Source: a virus
Direction: 5' to 3' (one strand)
IMG/VR virus record: IMGVR_UViG_3300035162_003018
Span: 1-24,490 of that record
DNA: 24,490 bases
The position numbers were made by a program, and so were the translations under genes. The notes below the pieces were generated by a model that was not told the origin of the DNA, did not search any database, and worked only from the letters and a program-made list of their open reading frames with translations. The stretch's first letter is position 1; each line of letters begins with the position of its first letter. This document shows positions 7,371 to 14,861 of this stretch, one piece after another.

Positions 7371-7733
7371 TTATGCGGCTGCGGCTTTCATTACTGCAAA
7401 GTTGACCACCACAACCTCGCCAGCGGTAGAAGCGAGGTTTGAAAGGGTTACGTCAAAACTGCCTGCAGCAGTGGCAGACACAAACGCCAAGTAAAGACCG
7501 GTGCTCGCGCCTGATTGGACGCTGACCAAAACAACATCGCTAGCAGTAACAAAGCTATTGCTGACGGTAAAAGTCGCCTCAGCGTTGCCCGCTAGTGATG
7601 CGTTGTGAGTCGTGATTGCTCCTGATGGAGCGTTCACGGTTACGGCTGTTGCCTTGCTTGTGAGCTGGGTTACAGCCCCGCCGGAGGTGTAGCCAATGGC
7701 TAGGCCGGCGGATGTTTCAAAAAAGCTTGCCAT
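7371..7733 (-). CDS. Capsid decoration-like structural protein
   Basis: A 120-aa protein rich in Ala, Thr, Ser and Val, directly downstream of the major capsid gene (6-base gap). Its pattern GGAVTQLTSKATAVTVNAPS, then ITTHNASLAGNAEATFTV, then ASDVVLVSVQSG and VVVVNFAVMKA fits a recurrent phage virion protein of this length whose gene follows the coat gene. There is no signal peptide or membrane segment. The likely role is head decoration or stabilisation, inferred from position, size and beta-rich composition. Confidence 0.68.
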   Translation of the reverse strand: MASFFETSAGLAIGYTSGGAVTQLTSKATAVTVNAPSGAITTHNASLAGNAEATFTVSNSFVTASDVVLVSVQSGASTGLYLAFVSATAAGSFDVTLSNLASTAGEVVVVNFAVMKAAAA

Positions 7734-7739
7734 GATTGA

Positions 7740-8768
7740 TTAATCCATTGAAGAGACGACGGTGGCACGAACGATTCCGAGATTTTTCAACTCGTAAACC
7801 TTCGACCAGTTGGCGACAGTAGCCAACTGGGTGCGGTTTGGATTCGCAGTAGTCACGGCCCACTTTGCGCCCACTGGGTGGTAGACATAATGAAGGTCAA
7901 TTGACATTGCATCAGACTTTTGCAAGATGTCGCGATCAGTCTCAGTCTGAATACCAGCCTGTTCGCCGCTGCCAACGCTGCCCTGAGAGAACATGTAAAC
8001 CGCGTATTCAGTCGATGCCCCAGATCCAACCGTGCTCACATCGTCTGAAACGATCACGCGCATTCCCAGGTAGGTGGGAACTGTCACGTCACCGTAGGCA
8101 TTAGCGATTGAACCGCCGGATGCAGTTGCATCACCGCCGGCTACATCTGTTGCCTTGACGTAATCCACAGCACGACGTTCGACCAATTCGTAATAGGTCT
8201 TTGAGTGCATACAGATCGTATTCAGCTTTTCGCCTTGATCACCGAGCAATGCACGGGCCTGCGAAACCTGACGGGGGCTGAGCGATGTTGGAGTGTCGCC
8301 AGATTCACCGTCGATCGTTAGATCAAAGAATGCCGCCGCAGATGAAGTGTTATTGACCGAGCCAAACACACCATCAAGACAGGCGAGCAGATCTTTTTGA
8401 CGCTGATGGTTCACATAATTGGCCATTTTCTGGCCAATGGCTGCCATTGGGTCGGACCCAGCTGCAAGAGCTGCAAGGTCACGCGATTCAAACGCACGCC
8501 CTCTATGCAGCACCACGCCAACTTGCTTGTCATCTGTGATCTTGCCTGGGGTCAGTGAAGAGCTGTCAGACAGAACTTCAAAGTCACCCGCCAAATTTGC
8601 GTTGTAAAACGGGATGTTGACGAAATCGCCGCCATCCTCAGACGCATTGAGTTGCGCCAATGGTTGCACAACACCGCTTTGCAAAAATGCGTCGCGGCGT
8701 GTTGATTCTTCGATCAAATACGGAGTAAAAATCTCCGGAATGATGATGTCAGAGCGCAGAACCGCCAT
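7740..8768 (-). CDS. Major capsid protein (HK97-fold)
   Basis: A 342-aa protein beginning MAVLRSDIIIPEIFTPYLIE. It shows a coat-protein-like pattern: GGDFVNIPFYNANLAGDFEV (residues 46-65), a LTPGKITDDKQVGVVLHRGR segment (E-loop and spine region), then QKDLLACLDGVF. A later region has YELVERRAVDYVKATD, YLGMRVIVSDDV and YAVYMFSQGSVG. This resembles the phage coat family in which EVLSD...TPGKITA.....V.LHRG..W is a recurrent block. It has the best ribosome binding site in the window (AGGAGG, 5 bases before ATG), fitting its high dosage, and lies between scaffold and decoration candidates. Confidence 0.93.
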   Translation of the reverse strand: MAVLRSDIIIPEIFTPYLIEESTRRDAFLQSGVVQPLAQLNASEDGGDFVNIPFYNANLAGDFEVLSDSSSLTPGKITDDKQVGVVLHRGRAFESRDLAALAAGSDPMAAIGQKMANYVNHQRQKDLLACLDGVFGSVNNTSSAAAFFDLTIDGESGDTPTSLSPRQVSQARALLGDQGEKLNTICMHSKTYYELVERRAVDYVKATDVAGGDATASGGSIANAYGDVTVPTYLGMRVIVSDDVSTVGSGASTEYAVYMFSQGSVGSGEQAGIQTETDRDILQKSDAMSIDLHYVYHPVGAKWAVTTANPNRTQLATVANWSKVYELKNLGIVRATVVSSMD

Positions 8769-8773
8769 GACTA

Positions 8774-8779
8774 CCTCCT
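8774..8779 (-). promoter_or_regulatory. Strong Shine-Dalgarno AGGAGG for the major capsid gene
   Basis: The minus strand reads TAGGAGGTAGTCATGG, placing AGGAGG 5 bases before the capsid ATG at 8768. Most other genes here have weak or absent SD sequences, so this site marks the capsid gene for high translation and fixes its start. Confidence 0.85.
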
Positions 8780-8824
8780 AAAAAATGGTTGTTTATTTTT
8801 CGGGCGTAACCCTTGCGGCTCTGC

Positions 8825-8843
8825 GTAGCTTCACCTTCGCTAC
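8825..8843. other. Hairpin between scaffold and capsid genes
   Basis: GTAGC (8825-8829) and GCTAC (8839-8843) form a 5-bp stem with a 9-base loop just after the scaffold stop at 8847. No T-run follows it on the minus strand. It lies in the 78-base gap that precedes the capsid SD and may act in mRNA processing or protection. No function is shown. Confidence 0.35.
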
Positions 8844-8846
8844 ATA

Positions 8847-9509
8847 TTAGCGGTTTGCGGCATTTTTTAGCCGTTCGTACAAATCACGATCTGTTTTATA
8901 CAACCGTGACTGCTCTGTGAGGTTGAAGCTTTCAGCGCTGAACGGGTTCTTTGTGCCTGGCGTGATCTCACCGCTGGCCCTAGACGATGGCGCACCAGAC
9001 CCCTGCGGCTTCGGTGCTTTTTGCATCCATGCCGGTGTTTTAGCCTTCGCCCATTCTCCTACTGGGGTGCGCTCATAGCCTTCGACTACCACGACAGTGC
9101 CATCAGGCTCGCGCTGGATTTGGTCGCGTTTTAGCTGCGTGTTCAGCACCAATTGCGGATCATGGACCACATCAGACAATGCGCTGACGGCTGGTGCCAT
9201 CAACTCAAGTTCTTGCACTCGGTTGGTCAGCTCCTTGATCTGTTGATCTTTCTCAGTAGCTGATTCCCTGAACTGCTGCTCAAGTGCAGCTTTGGCCTCG
9301 GCGTATTGGCCTTTGCTCTCAAGCTGCTGTTGCTCGGCGTTGGCCTTGAAATCAATCAACGCCTGAACGTCAACATCAGCGGCCTTTGTTTTGTTTAGCT
9401 TGCCGATCAGCTCATAATTCTTTCGCTCTAACGCTTCAACGCTATTCCTTAGCGCTTCAACGTTGGCTGTTGGTTGTTCTTGCTCTTGAGACGTAATCTC
9501 GTCGGTCAT
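8847..9509 (-). CDS. Scaffold protein candidate
   Basis: A 220-aa, Glu/Gln/Lys-rich protein. Residues about 15-110 form a long predicted coiled coil (VEALRNSVEALERKNYELIG, then KDQQIKELTNRVQELELM). A short region with DPQLVLNTQLKRDQ follows, then a Pro/Ser/Gly linker (PKPQGSGAPSSRASG) and a charged helix at the end (YKTDRDLYERLKNAANR). A C-terminal basic helix is what scaffolds use to bind coat protein. Its place immediately upstream of the major capsid gene is the standard scaffold site. No protease is seen nearby, so scaffold exit or cleavage by another factor is unresolved. Confidence 0.82.
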   Translation of the reverse strand: MTDEITSQEQEQPTANVEALRNSVEALERKNYELIGKLNKTKAADVDVQALIDFKANAEQQQLESKGQYAEAKAALEQQFRESATEKDQQIKELTNRVQELELMAPAVSALSDVVHDPQLVLNTQLKRDQIQREPDGTVVVVEGYERTPVGEWAKAKTPAWMQKAPKPQGSGAPSSRASGEITPGTKNPFSAESFNLTEQSRLYKTDRDLYERLKNAANR

Positions 9510-9542
9510 GTGAAACCCGTAAGGTTTATTTACGCCAATATC

Positions 9543-9767
9543 CTACTTTCTTTTTGGTGCTGACTTCAACTGTGATCGACGCTTAAGGACTGGGTTGCCT
9601 GTTGATTCTGACTTGATCTTGATCACTGGGTCATCTGCAGTGCCAACCCTAACGATGTTGCCGCCTTTAGGCCCTTTGATTGCAGCCCTGGCGCCGCCCA
9701 TTGCGGTAACAGTGCCAAAAGTGCGCTTGCCTTGATAAACCCAACTGACCCGTTGACCTTTTCTCAT
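9543..9767 (-). CDS. Small basic tudor-like (HVA1/DUF2945-type) protein
   Basis: A 74-aa protein starting MRKGQRVSWVYQGKRTFGTV. The pattern kG..VsW...g....GtV......p.v.ikse.tG....r..s.L matches the DUF2945/HVA1 tudor-like domain: VSW at residues 7-9, GTV at 18-20, and VIKIKSESTGNPVLKRRSQL near the end. An inserted AMGGARAAIKGPKGG loop is Gly/Lys-rich. The fold is a small beta barrel of unknown biochemical role, common in phage and bacteria. Its ATG overlaps the stop of a 19-codon ORF as ATGA. Confidence 0.7.
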   Translation of the reverse strand: MRKGQRVSWVYQGKRTFGTVTAMGGARAAIKGPKGGNIVRVGTADDPVIKIKSESTGNPVLKRRSQLKSAPKRK

Positions 9768-9823
9768 TTCTTCTTGCCGCCTTTCTTGTTGCCTTTTGGC
9801 TTCTTATAACCGCCGCATTTCAT
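9764..9823 (-). CDS. Tiny Lys/Gly-rich peptide (19 aa)
   Basis: An ATG at 9823 opens MKCGGYKKPKGNKKGGKKK, ending in a TGA that overlaps the ATG of the tudor-like gene. Nine of 19 residues are Lys and five are Gly. Tiny KKGG-type peptides appear near capsid genes in other phages, and the ATGA overlap is how coupled genes look in this window. It lies 24 bases after the minor capsid gene stop. It could be a virion DNA-contact peptide or only a translational coupling leader. Confidence 0.5.
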   Translation of the reverse strand: MKCGGYKKPKGNKKGGKKK

Positions 9824-9847
9824 GGCTAAGTTGCTGCTGCTCTCATC

Positions 9848-11080
9848 CTACGGCTGCCCGTACCTTGCTTTCAGCTGCTTCAGCGTCAGCTCTGAACCGT
9901 CAGTTGCTAAAAACTTGCGGATTGCATCTTCTGACCCGTATTTCTTCACCAGCTTGTTCCAGTAGGGGATCCTGCTCGGCCCCAAAACATCGCGCTTTAT
10001 GTCGTCGCCTTGTTCCTGCAACCATTCCCCATAAGACTGATTTGCCGGGACCGTCCGCGTCTTGGCTGCTTTGCTCATCGGCCCTGAGATGATGCCTGGC
10101 CTTCGTATTGCACTCGGTGGTGGCTCAGGCATCCCTAGCGCTGCATAATCGATCTCTGGCACGGTCGTTGATCTGCAGTTGAAATGCTGCGGTGGTGTTG
10201 GCCCTTTGCCGTACTCAAACACCTGTTGATCTAACGCCCTGCATCGTGCCGATGTGCGGGAATCAAGCGTCGCAACGTATTTGTATTTCTCAGTAATCTC
10301 GGCATTGCCCTTGTAGGTGGCTTGGCTGACCGCATTTGCCACCTGATTAACACTGGTCCTCACCAGCGTGTTTACCTGATGATTGGCCACTGCTGTGAGC
10401 TGCCCGCCTGCCTGCGCTAGTTGCCGCACTGACAACGGCCCAAAATCAGCAAATTTCAAACGGCCCTTTAGGCGCCTCGCCATCTGCGGCCCTGAGTCAC
10501 CCGCTAGAAATCCAGACTGCACGGTTTTGGTGAACAGCTCGGCTTGAGATTCAGCGATCCCCCTAAACGCTTTCGATACGGTTGAGCCATTCGGAAGCGT
10601 GATTTGAGCGCCTTGAGTCGCAGTCAGTCTGAACGTTGTCGGTGATGGCCCTACGGCTTCCAGCAGGTCGTCAGACAGAACATTCAAGCCAATCTCGATT
10701 GGGTCTGTCATCACGACAGCGCGAGCAAAAGCAGGATCGATCTGCAGCGCTTTCACCTGATCAGCTAGCCGCTCTGGCACCATCTCCAGCAGTTGCGCCC
10801 TGACAAACTGCTCTTCAAACGCTGAAAGCCCTTGAAGCTCACCCACTAACAATGCAGAGCTTTCGCCTGCCCAATTGTTGAGGCTTGCCCGTAGCTGCCT
10901 AACGATCTCCCTAAGACGTGTCTGACGGTCAAAGGCTCGCTCATCTTCGACCAGAATCTGCAGCTCCGCGACAGCCTGCAAAATCAATCGGTTGTAAGCA
11001 ATCGCAATCTGCTTTGCCTCAGCATTGCTAAATCGATTTAGGTCAACAGCGTGCCGATAAAACTCAGACGGGGTGCTCAT
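9848..11080 (-). CDS. Minor capsid / head morphogenesis protein (Mu F / SPP1 gp7-like)
   Basis: A 410-aa protein. Residues about 269-307 carry the Mu-F-like signature: ATLDSRTSARCRALDQQVF, then PPQHFNCRSTTVPEI with C280, H299 and C302. Preceding it is VNTLVRTSVNQVANAVSQAT (residues 236-255), the usual helix of this family. The protein binds portal and enters the procapsid in SPP1. Its ATG overlaps the portal stop as ATGA (11080-11077), and portal-minor capsid adjacency is conserved in many siphophages. The C-terminal tail GSELTLKQLKARYGQP lies beyond the core domain. Confidence 0.9.
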   Translation of the reverse strand: MSTPSEFYRHAVDLNRFSNAEAKQIAIAYNRLILQAVAELQILVEDERAFDRQTRLREIVRQLRASLNNWAGESSALLVGELQGLSAFEEQFVRAQLLEMVPERLADQVKALQIDPAFARAVVMTDPIEIGLNVLSDDLLEAVGPSPTTFRLTATQGAQITLPNGSTVSKAFRGIAESQAELFTKTVQSGFLAGDSGPQMARRLKGRLKFADFGPLSVRQLAQAGGQLTAVANHQVNTLVRTSVNQVANAVSQATYKGNAEITEKYKYVATLDSRTSARCRALDQQVFEYGKGPTPPQHFNCRSTTVPEIDYAALGMPEPPPSAIRRPGIISGPMSKAAKTRTVPANQSYGEWLQEQGDDIKRDVLGPSRIPYWNKLVKKYGSEDAIRKFLATDGSELTLKQLKARYGQP

Positions 11081-12438
11081 TCCTGCAGGCCACCGGCAGC
11101 CGTTGCCTCAAGCTCCTCCTCTAGGTCAAAGTCATCACCAAGCACTTCACCGGCCTCAAGTTGCGTCAACAACGTCGATTGCGTGATGGTGCCGGCCAAA
11201 TAAAGCTCAAGCAATGCTTTGATTTCGCTCGGGTCCATACGGGAGCCCATGAAATCACGGTTGATCAATGCGCTGCCGGGTGATGTGTCGTTCAGATAAT
11301 CAGCATGAAACCGCAGGCAGTTGTCGATCATGTCCTGCATATTTTGGGCGATCACCATCATCGTTGAATCGCCTTGGCTGCGATCGATGCGCTTTGATTC
11401 AGCAGTTTCAGCCGATAGCTTTTGGCCCAGCACACTGGCCAAGCCCAGCTCATTGATCTGCTTTTCGATCTGATCCAGCCGCTGGAACAATGCGTTAAAG
11501 CTGGCCCCGCCTGGCTCAATGTATTGCGCTGATGCGCCTTCAGGCAGCGCAAGCGCTTCATTTGGCCCGGCACTAATCTCCTCTGCTGATTGCGGGAAAC
11601 CAAAAATGGCCAACATCGGAACAGCCGCGACGTGAAGAATATTGTCTAAATCTGATTGAACTTGATACGCCTTGATGTTTAATTCACCAATGTCTTCCAT
11701 TGGCGGCTTTGATTGCAGATAATTGACGCGGTTGCTGTATGCAACTGAAAACGGTATTTCGCTAAGGCTTGTTTTGCCTTCCTCAAACAATTTGTACTCT
11801 TTCCCCTCATCTTGCCTGAACAGCTCGTAATATCCTGGCGTCAATACTCTCACCTGATTAACTGTTTTTTCGCCGTATTCTCCATCAGGCTCGGTCACCT
11901 GTTCTTTTAGCCTGAGCTGGACAAGCCGGGGCTTGCCGTCTTGCGTTTCAGTGCGCCATCCCAAAATGCTGCGCGGGTCATAGCTGCACCAATACGGCCT
12001 GCCGTTCCCGTCTGATGGTGCATCAACCAAAACGCCAACATGACCATATCGGATCGCCTTACGGGCTGTTTCATATACCCAAGTGTTCAGGTCATTTCCT
12101 TGCCGGTCAACATCAAATAAGTCCTCACGGATGCCGTCACTGATGTCATTCAGCTTTACCGGCTTGCGGGCAAGCATCCCGGCCAGCAGCCGCTCAAGCC
12201 TGACGTAATACGGTTGCAGCGTGCTGCGAAGCAGTCTGTTTTGGTAGGCATCATCTTGCTCACGCGGTTCCTGCGGGAGGTATTTACGCCCCTCTTTCCT
12301 GATGCCATAAGTGCCTGTCAGCAAGCACTCAATCAGCTCCCAGTGTGGTTCTTGGTCAACCCATGCCTGATTTGGGTCATAGACATTTACAACCTTTGAG
12401 GTTTTAACTCTATTCCGTGCCGTTGATTGATAGCCCAA
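11077..12438 (-). CDS. Portal protein (DUF4055-type)
   Basis: A 453-aa protein with the DUF4055 portal layout: HWELIECLLTGTYGIRKEGR (residues 33-52), LPQEPREQDDAYQNRLLRST, LERLLAGMLARKP, and KAIRYGHVGVLVDAP. It also has a C-terminal half with ALALPEGASAQYIEPGG, SAETAESKRIDRSQGDSTMM and an acidic end. The portal forms the dodecameric DNA channel and terminase dock. The start is a TTG at 12438. A stop codon lies 18 bases upstream in frame and no ATG occurs between, while AAAAGG lies about 10 bases before the TTG. The stop overlaps the minor capsid start. Confidence 0.92.
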   Translation of the reverse strand: MGYQSTARNRVKTSKVVNVYDPNQAWVDQEPHWELIECLLTGTYGIRKEGRKYLPQEPREQDDAYQNRLLRSTLQPYYVRLERLLAGMLARKPVKLNDISDGIREDLFDVDRQGNDLNTWVYETARKAIRYGHVGVLVDAPSDGNGRPYWCSYDPRSILGWRTETQDGKPRLVQLRLKEQVTEPDGEYGEKTVNQVRVLTPGYYELFRQDEGKEYKLFEEGKTSLSEIPFSVAYSNRVNYLQSKPPMEDIGELNIKAYQVQSDLDNILHVAAVPMLAIFGFPQSAEEISAGPNEALALPEGASAQYIEPGGASFNALFQRLDQIEKQINELGLASVLGQKLSAETAESKRIDRSQGDSTMMVIAQNMQDMIDNCLRFHADYLNDTSPGSALINRDFMGSRMDPSEIKALLELYLAGTITQSTLLTQLEAGEVLGDDFDLEEELEATAAGGLQE

Positions 12439-12464
12439 TGCTGCCGCCGCCTTTTGCTAACAGT

Positions 12465-12593
12465 TTAGGCCGGTTCATCTTTGATAATTTTGGCGCGGCC
12501 ATTCGCATCAACTTGAATCAACTGATGCTTTCGCGGTTCACCGTGTTTTGACTGCAACAAACGGCCAACAGCGGTCACAACAGGCCGGGTCAT
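12465..12593 (-). CDS. Small hypothetical protein (42 aa)
   Basis: The ORF begins MTRPVVTAVGRLLQSKHGEP and ends AKIIKDEPA before a TAA at 12465. Its ATG overlaps the TGA of the preceding 53-aa ORF as ATGA, which supports both being translated. It sits 26 bases upstream of the portal start. It is basic in the centre with a QLIQVDANGRAKII strand pattern. No family is recognised. Confidence 0.5.
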   Translation of the reverse strand: MTRPVVTAVGRLLQSKHGEPRKHQLIQVDANGRAKIIKDEPA

Positions 12594-12751
12594 GCTGTTG
12601 CCTCTTCACCGTCTTCAGTCAGCAGCTCAGCCACTGCAAGCCCGGCGATGATGTCGTTTTTGGCTAGTTCCAACGCGCCGACAAGCTCAATCACGCTGAG
12701 CCCTTCAGTTTCTTCGATCAGCGCGTCAAGAGCGCTCAAAAATTCTTCCAT
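12590..12751 (-). CDS. Small acidic hypothetical protein (53 aa)
   Basis: It begins MEEFLSALDALIEETEGLSV and continues IELVGALELAKNDIIAGLAV, an amphipathic helical acidic protein, ending with a TGA that overlaps the next ATG. It is the first minus-strand gene after the terminator at 12972-13001, so it probably heads the portal-capsid-tail transcript. No family is recognised. The helical repeat of Leu, Ile and Ala suggests a small helical bundle. Confidence 0.55.
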   Translation of the reverse strand: MEEFLSALDALIEETEGLSVIELVGALELAKNDIIAGLAVAELLTEDGEEATA

Positions 12752-12802
12752 GGTGCTGGGGATGCGTTCGGCATTAACTTAGCAAGAGGCATCAAAAGAG
12801 GC

Positions 12803-12973
12803 ATGGACGATCTAGACGTAAGCGCCACCGCAGACGATTGCGTGAGGGTGTGCCTGACAGAGGAAGGGATCACCAGCTGCTGCAACGTGTCGTCGTATCA
12901 CTTGGTGGAATCGCACCGTAAGCAGCTGCGGCAGGCAAATGCACGAAAAGCAGCTGCGGCTTATAAGCATTAA
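12803..12973 (+). CDS. Isolated plus-strand small ORF (56 aa), possibly coding
   Basis: It opens with MDDLDVSATADDCVRVCLTE, continues with a CC pair in ITSCCNVSSYHLVESHRKQ, and ends with a basic Ala-rich tail RKAAAAYKH. It is the only plausible plus-strand gene in 22 kb of minus-strand genes and sits in the gap between two late units. AGAGG lies one base before the ATG, with a second AGAGG 13 bases upstream, so ribosome binding is doubtful. The four clustered cysteines could bind metal. The alternative is that this is a regulatory gap with no gene. Confidence 0.4.
   Translation: MDDLDVSATADDCVRVCLTEEGITSCCNVSSYHLVESHRKQLRQANARKAAAAYKH
12920..12960. repeat. 13-base direct repeat AAGCAGCTGCGGC, two copies
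   Basis: AAGCAGCTGCGGC occurs at 12920-12932 and 12948-12960, 28 bases apart (not a multiple of three, so not a protein repeat). Each holds the palindrome GCAGCTGC. The pair lies just beyond the terminator, upstream of the portal-tail transcription unit, where a promoter or operator would be expected. No clear -35/-10 pair was identified nearby. Confidence 0.5.
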
Positions 12974-13001
12974 AAAACCCCACTCCCTGCAAGGAGTGAG
13001 G
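12972..13001 (-). terminator. Strong intrinsic terminator of the terminase/basic-protein unit
   Basis: On the minus strand, CCTCACTCC (13001-12993) pairs over 9 bp (one G-U) with GGAGTGGGG (12986-12978) around a six-base loop TTGCAG. TTTTTT (12977-12972) follows directly. It lies 34 bases after the stop of the 603-aa basic protein gene, so it separates that unit from the portal-tail unit. It would not terminate plus-strand transcripts, because no T-run follows there. Confidence 0.88.
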
Positions 13002-13035
13002 TCTGGGGAACCTATGAATGAAAAATCGTAGCAGG

Positions 13036-14847
13036 TCAGCTCCTGCGACGTTTAGGCTTCCGGCGTTTGGCGGCATTAGAGACAGCCTTCTGCACCGATT
13101 CATTGACGCTGATTGCCTTCCCTTTGTTGCGAGCAGTTGCCGCAGGCTTCAGGATGAACTGAGACCGCCTTTCGGCTGTCCTTACGAAATTTGCGTTACG
13201 TCTGCCAGGCAGCGCCTTTCGTCCGCGTTGTGCATCCATCCTCGCCACGATCCGGCCAGCTTTTGCCTCGCTGATCTTGCCCACCGCTCCACGGCGCTTC
13301 GCTGCGGCTGGTTTCGCTGCTGCTGGTTTCCGGCCTTTAGATAGCGCTTTTGATGCAATGTTTTTACCGCCACCCGCAGATCTGAGCTTTTCTTGCAGCT
13401 GTTTCGACCGACCGAGCCTGCGCTGGTTTGCGTTAGCTGTTGATTGATTAAAAGTTCCATCGGGGTTGTAATTGCTAGCCCTCCGGCCTTGGCGTCTTGC
13501 GACGATTTCAGACTGCCTTTCAGCAATTCTGCTCATTCTTCCCGACTTCCTTTCGGCAACATCACCTTTTCGGGCTGCTTTGGCCCGCGATGACATGCTT
13601 GCGATGCCTTTGCGCCCCTGCTCTTTATTGGTCGCCAAACTATTTACCCTGATTTTTTGCCCTGACCGCTTGAGCTTTGTCTTTGCTGCTGCTGGCTTTG
13701 CTGCGGCTGGTTTGGCCTTGCCTTTCTTCCCGCCAGTTGCTGGATCCTGGCCCCGTGCTCCTTTCGTCAACCGCCCGCCATAATCTCGGCTGCGCTTATC
13801 CGTTACTGACGGTTTTGATAGCGCCTTGCCCAATCGGCCCTTGTCTTCTTTAAGCATCCGGCCCCGCAGTGCATCAGCCTGCTTCTTTACACCGCGCAAC
13901 TTGTCAGCCGATCCCTTTAGGGCTTTGCCCTTTTTGATCACATTATCGATCGCACGATTCATCTTGGTGCGCGGTGACTTCGGCCCCGGCTTGATCGTGT
14001 TTTTAGGGCCAAGCCTGCCGCCAGTCCGTCTGATGTTGCCTTGAGCGACGGGCCTGGTCAGCTTGCCGGTAGCCCGTGCGCTATTGGCCGTTACGCTTTT
14101 TTTTTTAGCGCGTGCTGCCGTAAGCTTCTCGCCTTTCTTGATCCTCGCCCTCAAAACATCAGGGTTTTGTGTGCGGGTAAGTCTTGATGTGGTTTTCTTC
14201 GATGCGCTGATCTTGCCGCTGTAAATATCTTGGGCACGCTTTGCAACAGATGCGCTGCGGGATTGTTTAGCAGTACCAGCCCCGTCGCCCCTAGCTGCAT
14301 AGGCTTTCCTTTCGTTGCTGGAAGCCCTTTTGACCCGTGCAAGCTCCCTTGCTTTTTGCTTGCTGCGTGGAGCGTCTGCGCCTGCTTTAGGTGTTGATGC
14401 CGATCTGCGGCGCTGCATATTCTTGACCTTGGCTGACGCGCTATTGGCCATCCGCCGCTCCTTAGCATCTGCGCCTCTCAGGTCTGCATTCCTCATCCGA
14501 GCGTCACCGCTGGCACGCTTGTAAGCAACTTTTGCCTTATTGGTTGGCCCCTTGCTTGTCCGTGCTGATGTCGGCTTTGATCGTGCTGCTACATCTCTTG
14601 CGATTTGGCGGTCAGTGGCCCTGCTGCTTGCGTTGACCTTCCGCTTTGAACTCGACTTTGAGATGGTGTTTTTCATCTCACCGATCCTGCTTGGCTTGAC
14701 GATTGCCCCGCCACCGTCGCGTTTCTTGCCCTTAGCTTTCAGCCGTGCGCCACGGCCTCCCGTCTGACCGCTAAAACCCTTAGACGCAAAACGCCCGATT
14801 GAGTCGCGGACGTACTTCCTGCCAGATCCGCCGCCGCGCTTTGCCAT
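13036..14847 (-). CDS. Large, extremely basic, probably disordered histone-H1-like protein (603 aa)
   Basis: By hand count about 172 of 603 residues are Lys or Arg against about 35 Asp or Glu, and there is no Cys, His or Trp. The N-terminus reads MAKRGGGSGRKYVRDSIGRF; RDS.GRFAS is a motif seen in several phage basic proteins. Composition is Ala/Ser/Gly/Lys/Arg throughout, with two H1-like tandems KPAAAKPAAAK near residues 379-389 and 507-517 and a basic end KRRKPKRRRS. No folded domain is recognised. It lies 14 bases after terL and before the terminator and portal genes. A DNA-binding virion, internal or packaging-related protein is the likeliest reading. Uninterrupted length and in-frame position argue for a real gene; function is inferred. 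Confidence 0.82.
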   Translation of the reverse strand: MAKRGGGSGRKYVRDSIGRFASKGFSGQTGGRGARLKAKGKKRDGGGAIVKPSRIGEMKNTISKSSSKRKVNASSRATDRQIARDVAARSKPTSARTSKGPTNKAKVAYKRASGDARMRNADLRGADAKERRMANSASAKVKNMQRRRSASTPKAGADAPRSKQKARELARVKRASSNERKAYAARGDGAGTAKQSRSASVAKRAQDIYSGKISASKKTTSRLTRTQNPDVLRARIKKGEKLTAARAKKKSVTANSARATGKLTRPVAQGNIRRTGGRLGPKNTIKPGPKSPRTKMNRAIDNVIKKGKALKGSADKLRGVKKQADALRGRMLKEDKGRLGKALSKPSVTDKRSRDYGGRLTKGARGQDPATGGKKGKAKPAAAKPAAAKTKLKRSGQKIRVNSLATNKEQGRKGIASMSSRAKAARKGDVAERKSGRMSRIAERQSEIVARRQGRRASNYNPDGTFNQSTANANQRRLGRSKQLQEKLRSAGGGKNIASKALSKGRKPAAAKPAAAKRRGAVGKISEAKAGRIVARMDAQRGRKALPGRRNANFVRTAERRSQFILKPAATARNKGKAISVNESVQKAVSNAAKRRKPKRRRS

Positions 14848-14861
14848 TGTTCAATGTTTCG

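Noticed and set aside
7003-7494. 163-codon plus-strand ORF across the adaptor and decoration genes
   Set aside because: It is antisense to three convincing minus-strand genes, is low in complexity (Ala/Ser/Arg runs) and mirrors their composition. It is a shadow frame.
13018-14767. Several plus-strand ORFs of 60-108 codons opposite the basic-protein gene
   Set aside because: Lys/Arg/Ala codons on one strand leave few stops on the other, so open antisense frames are expected. The translations look like hydrophobic low-complexity noise.
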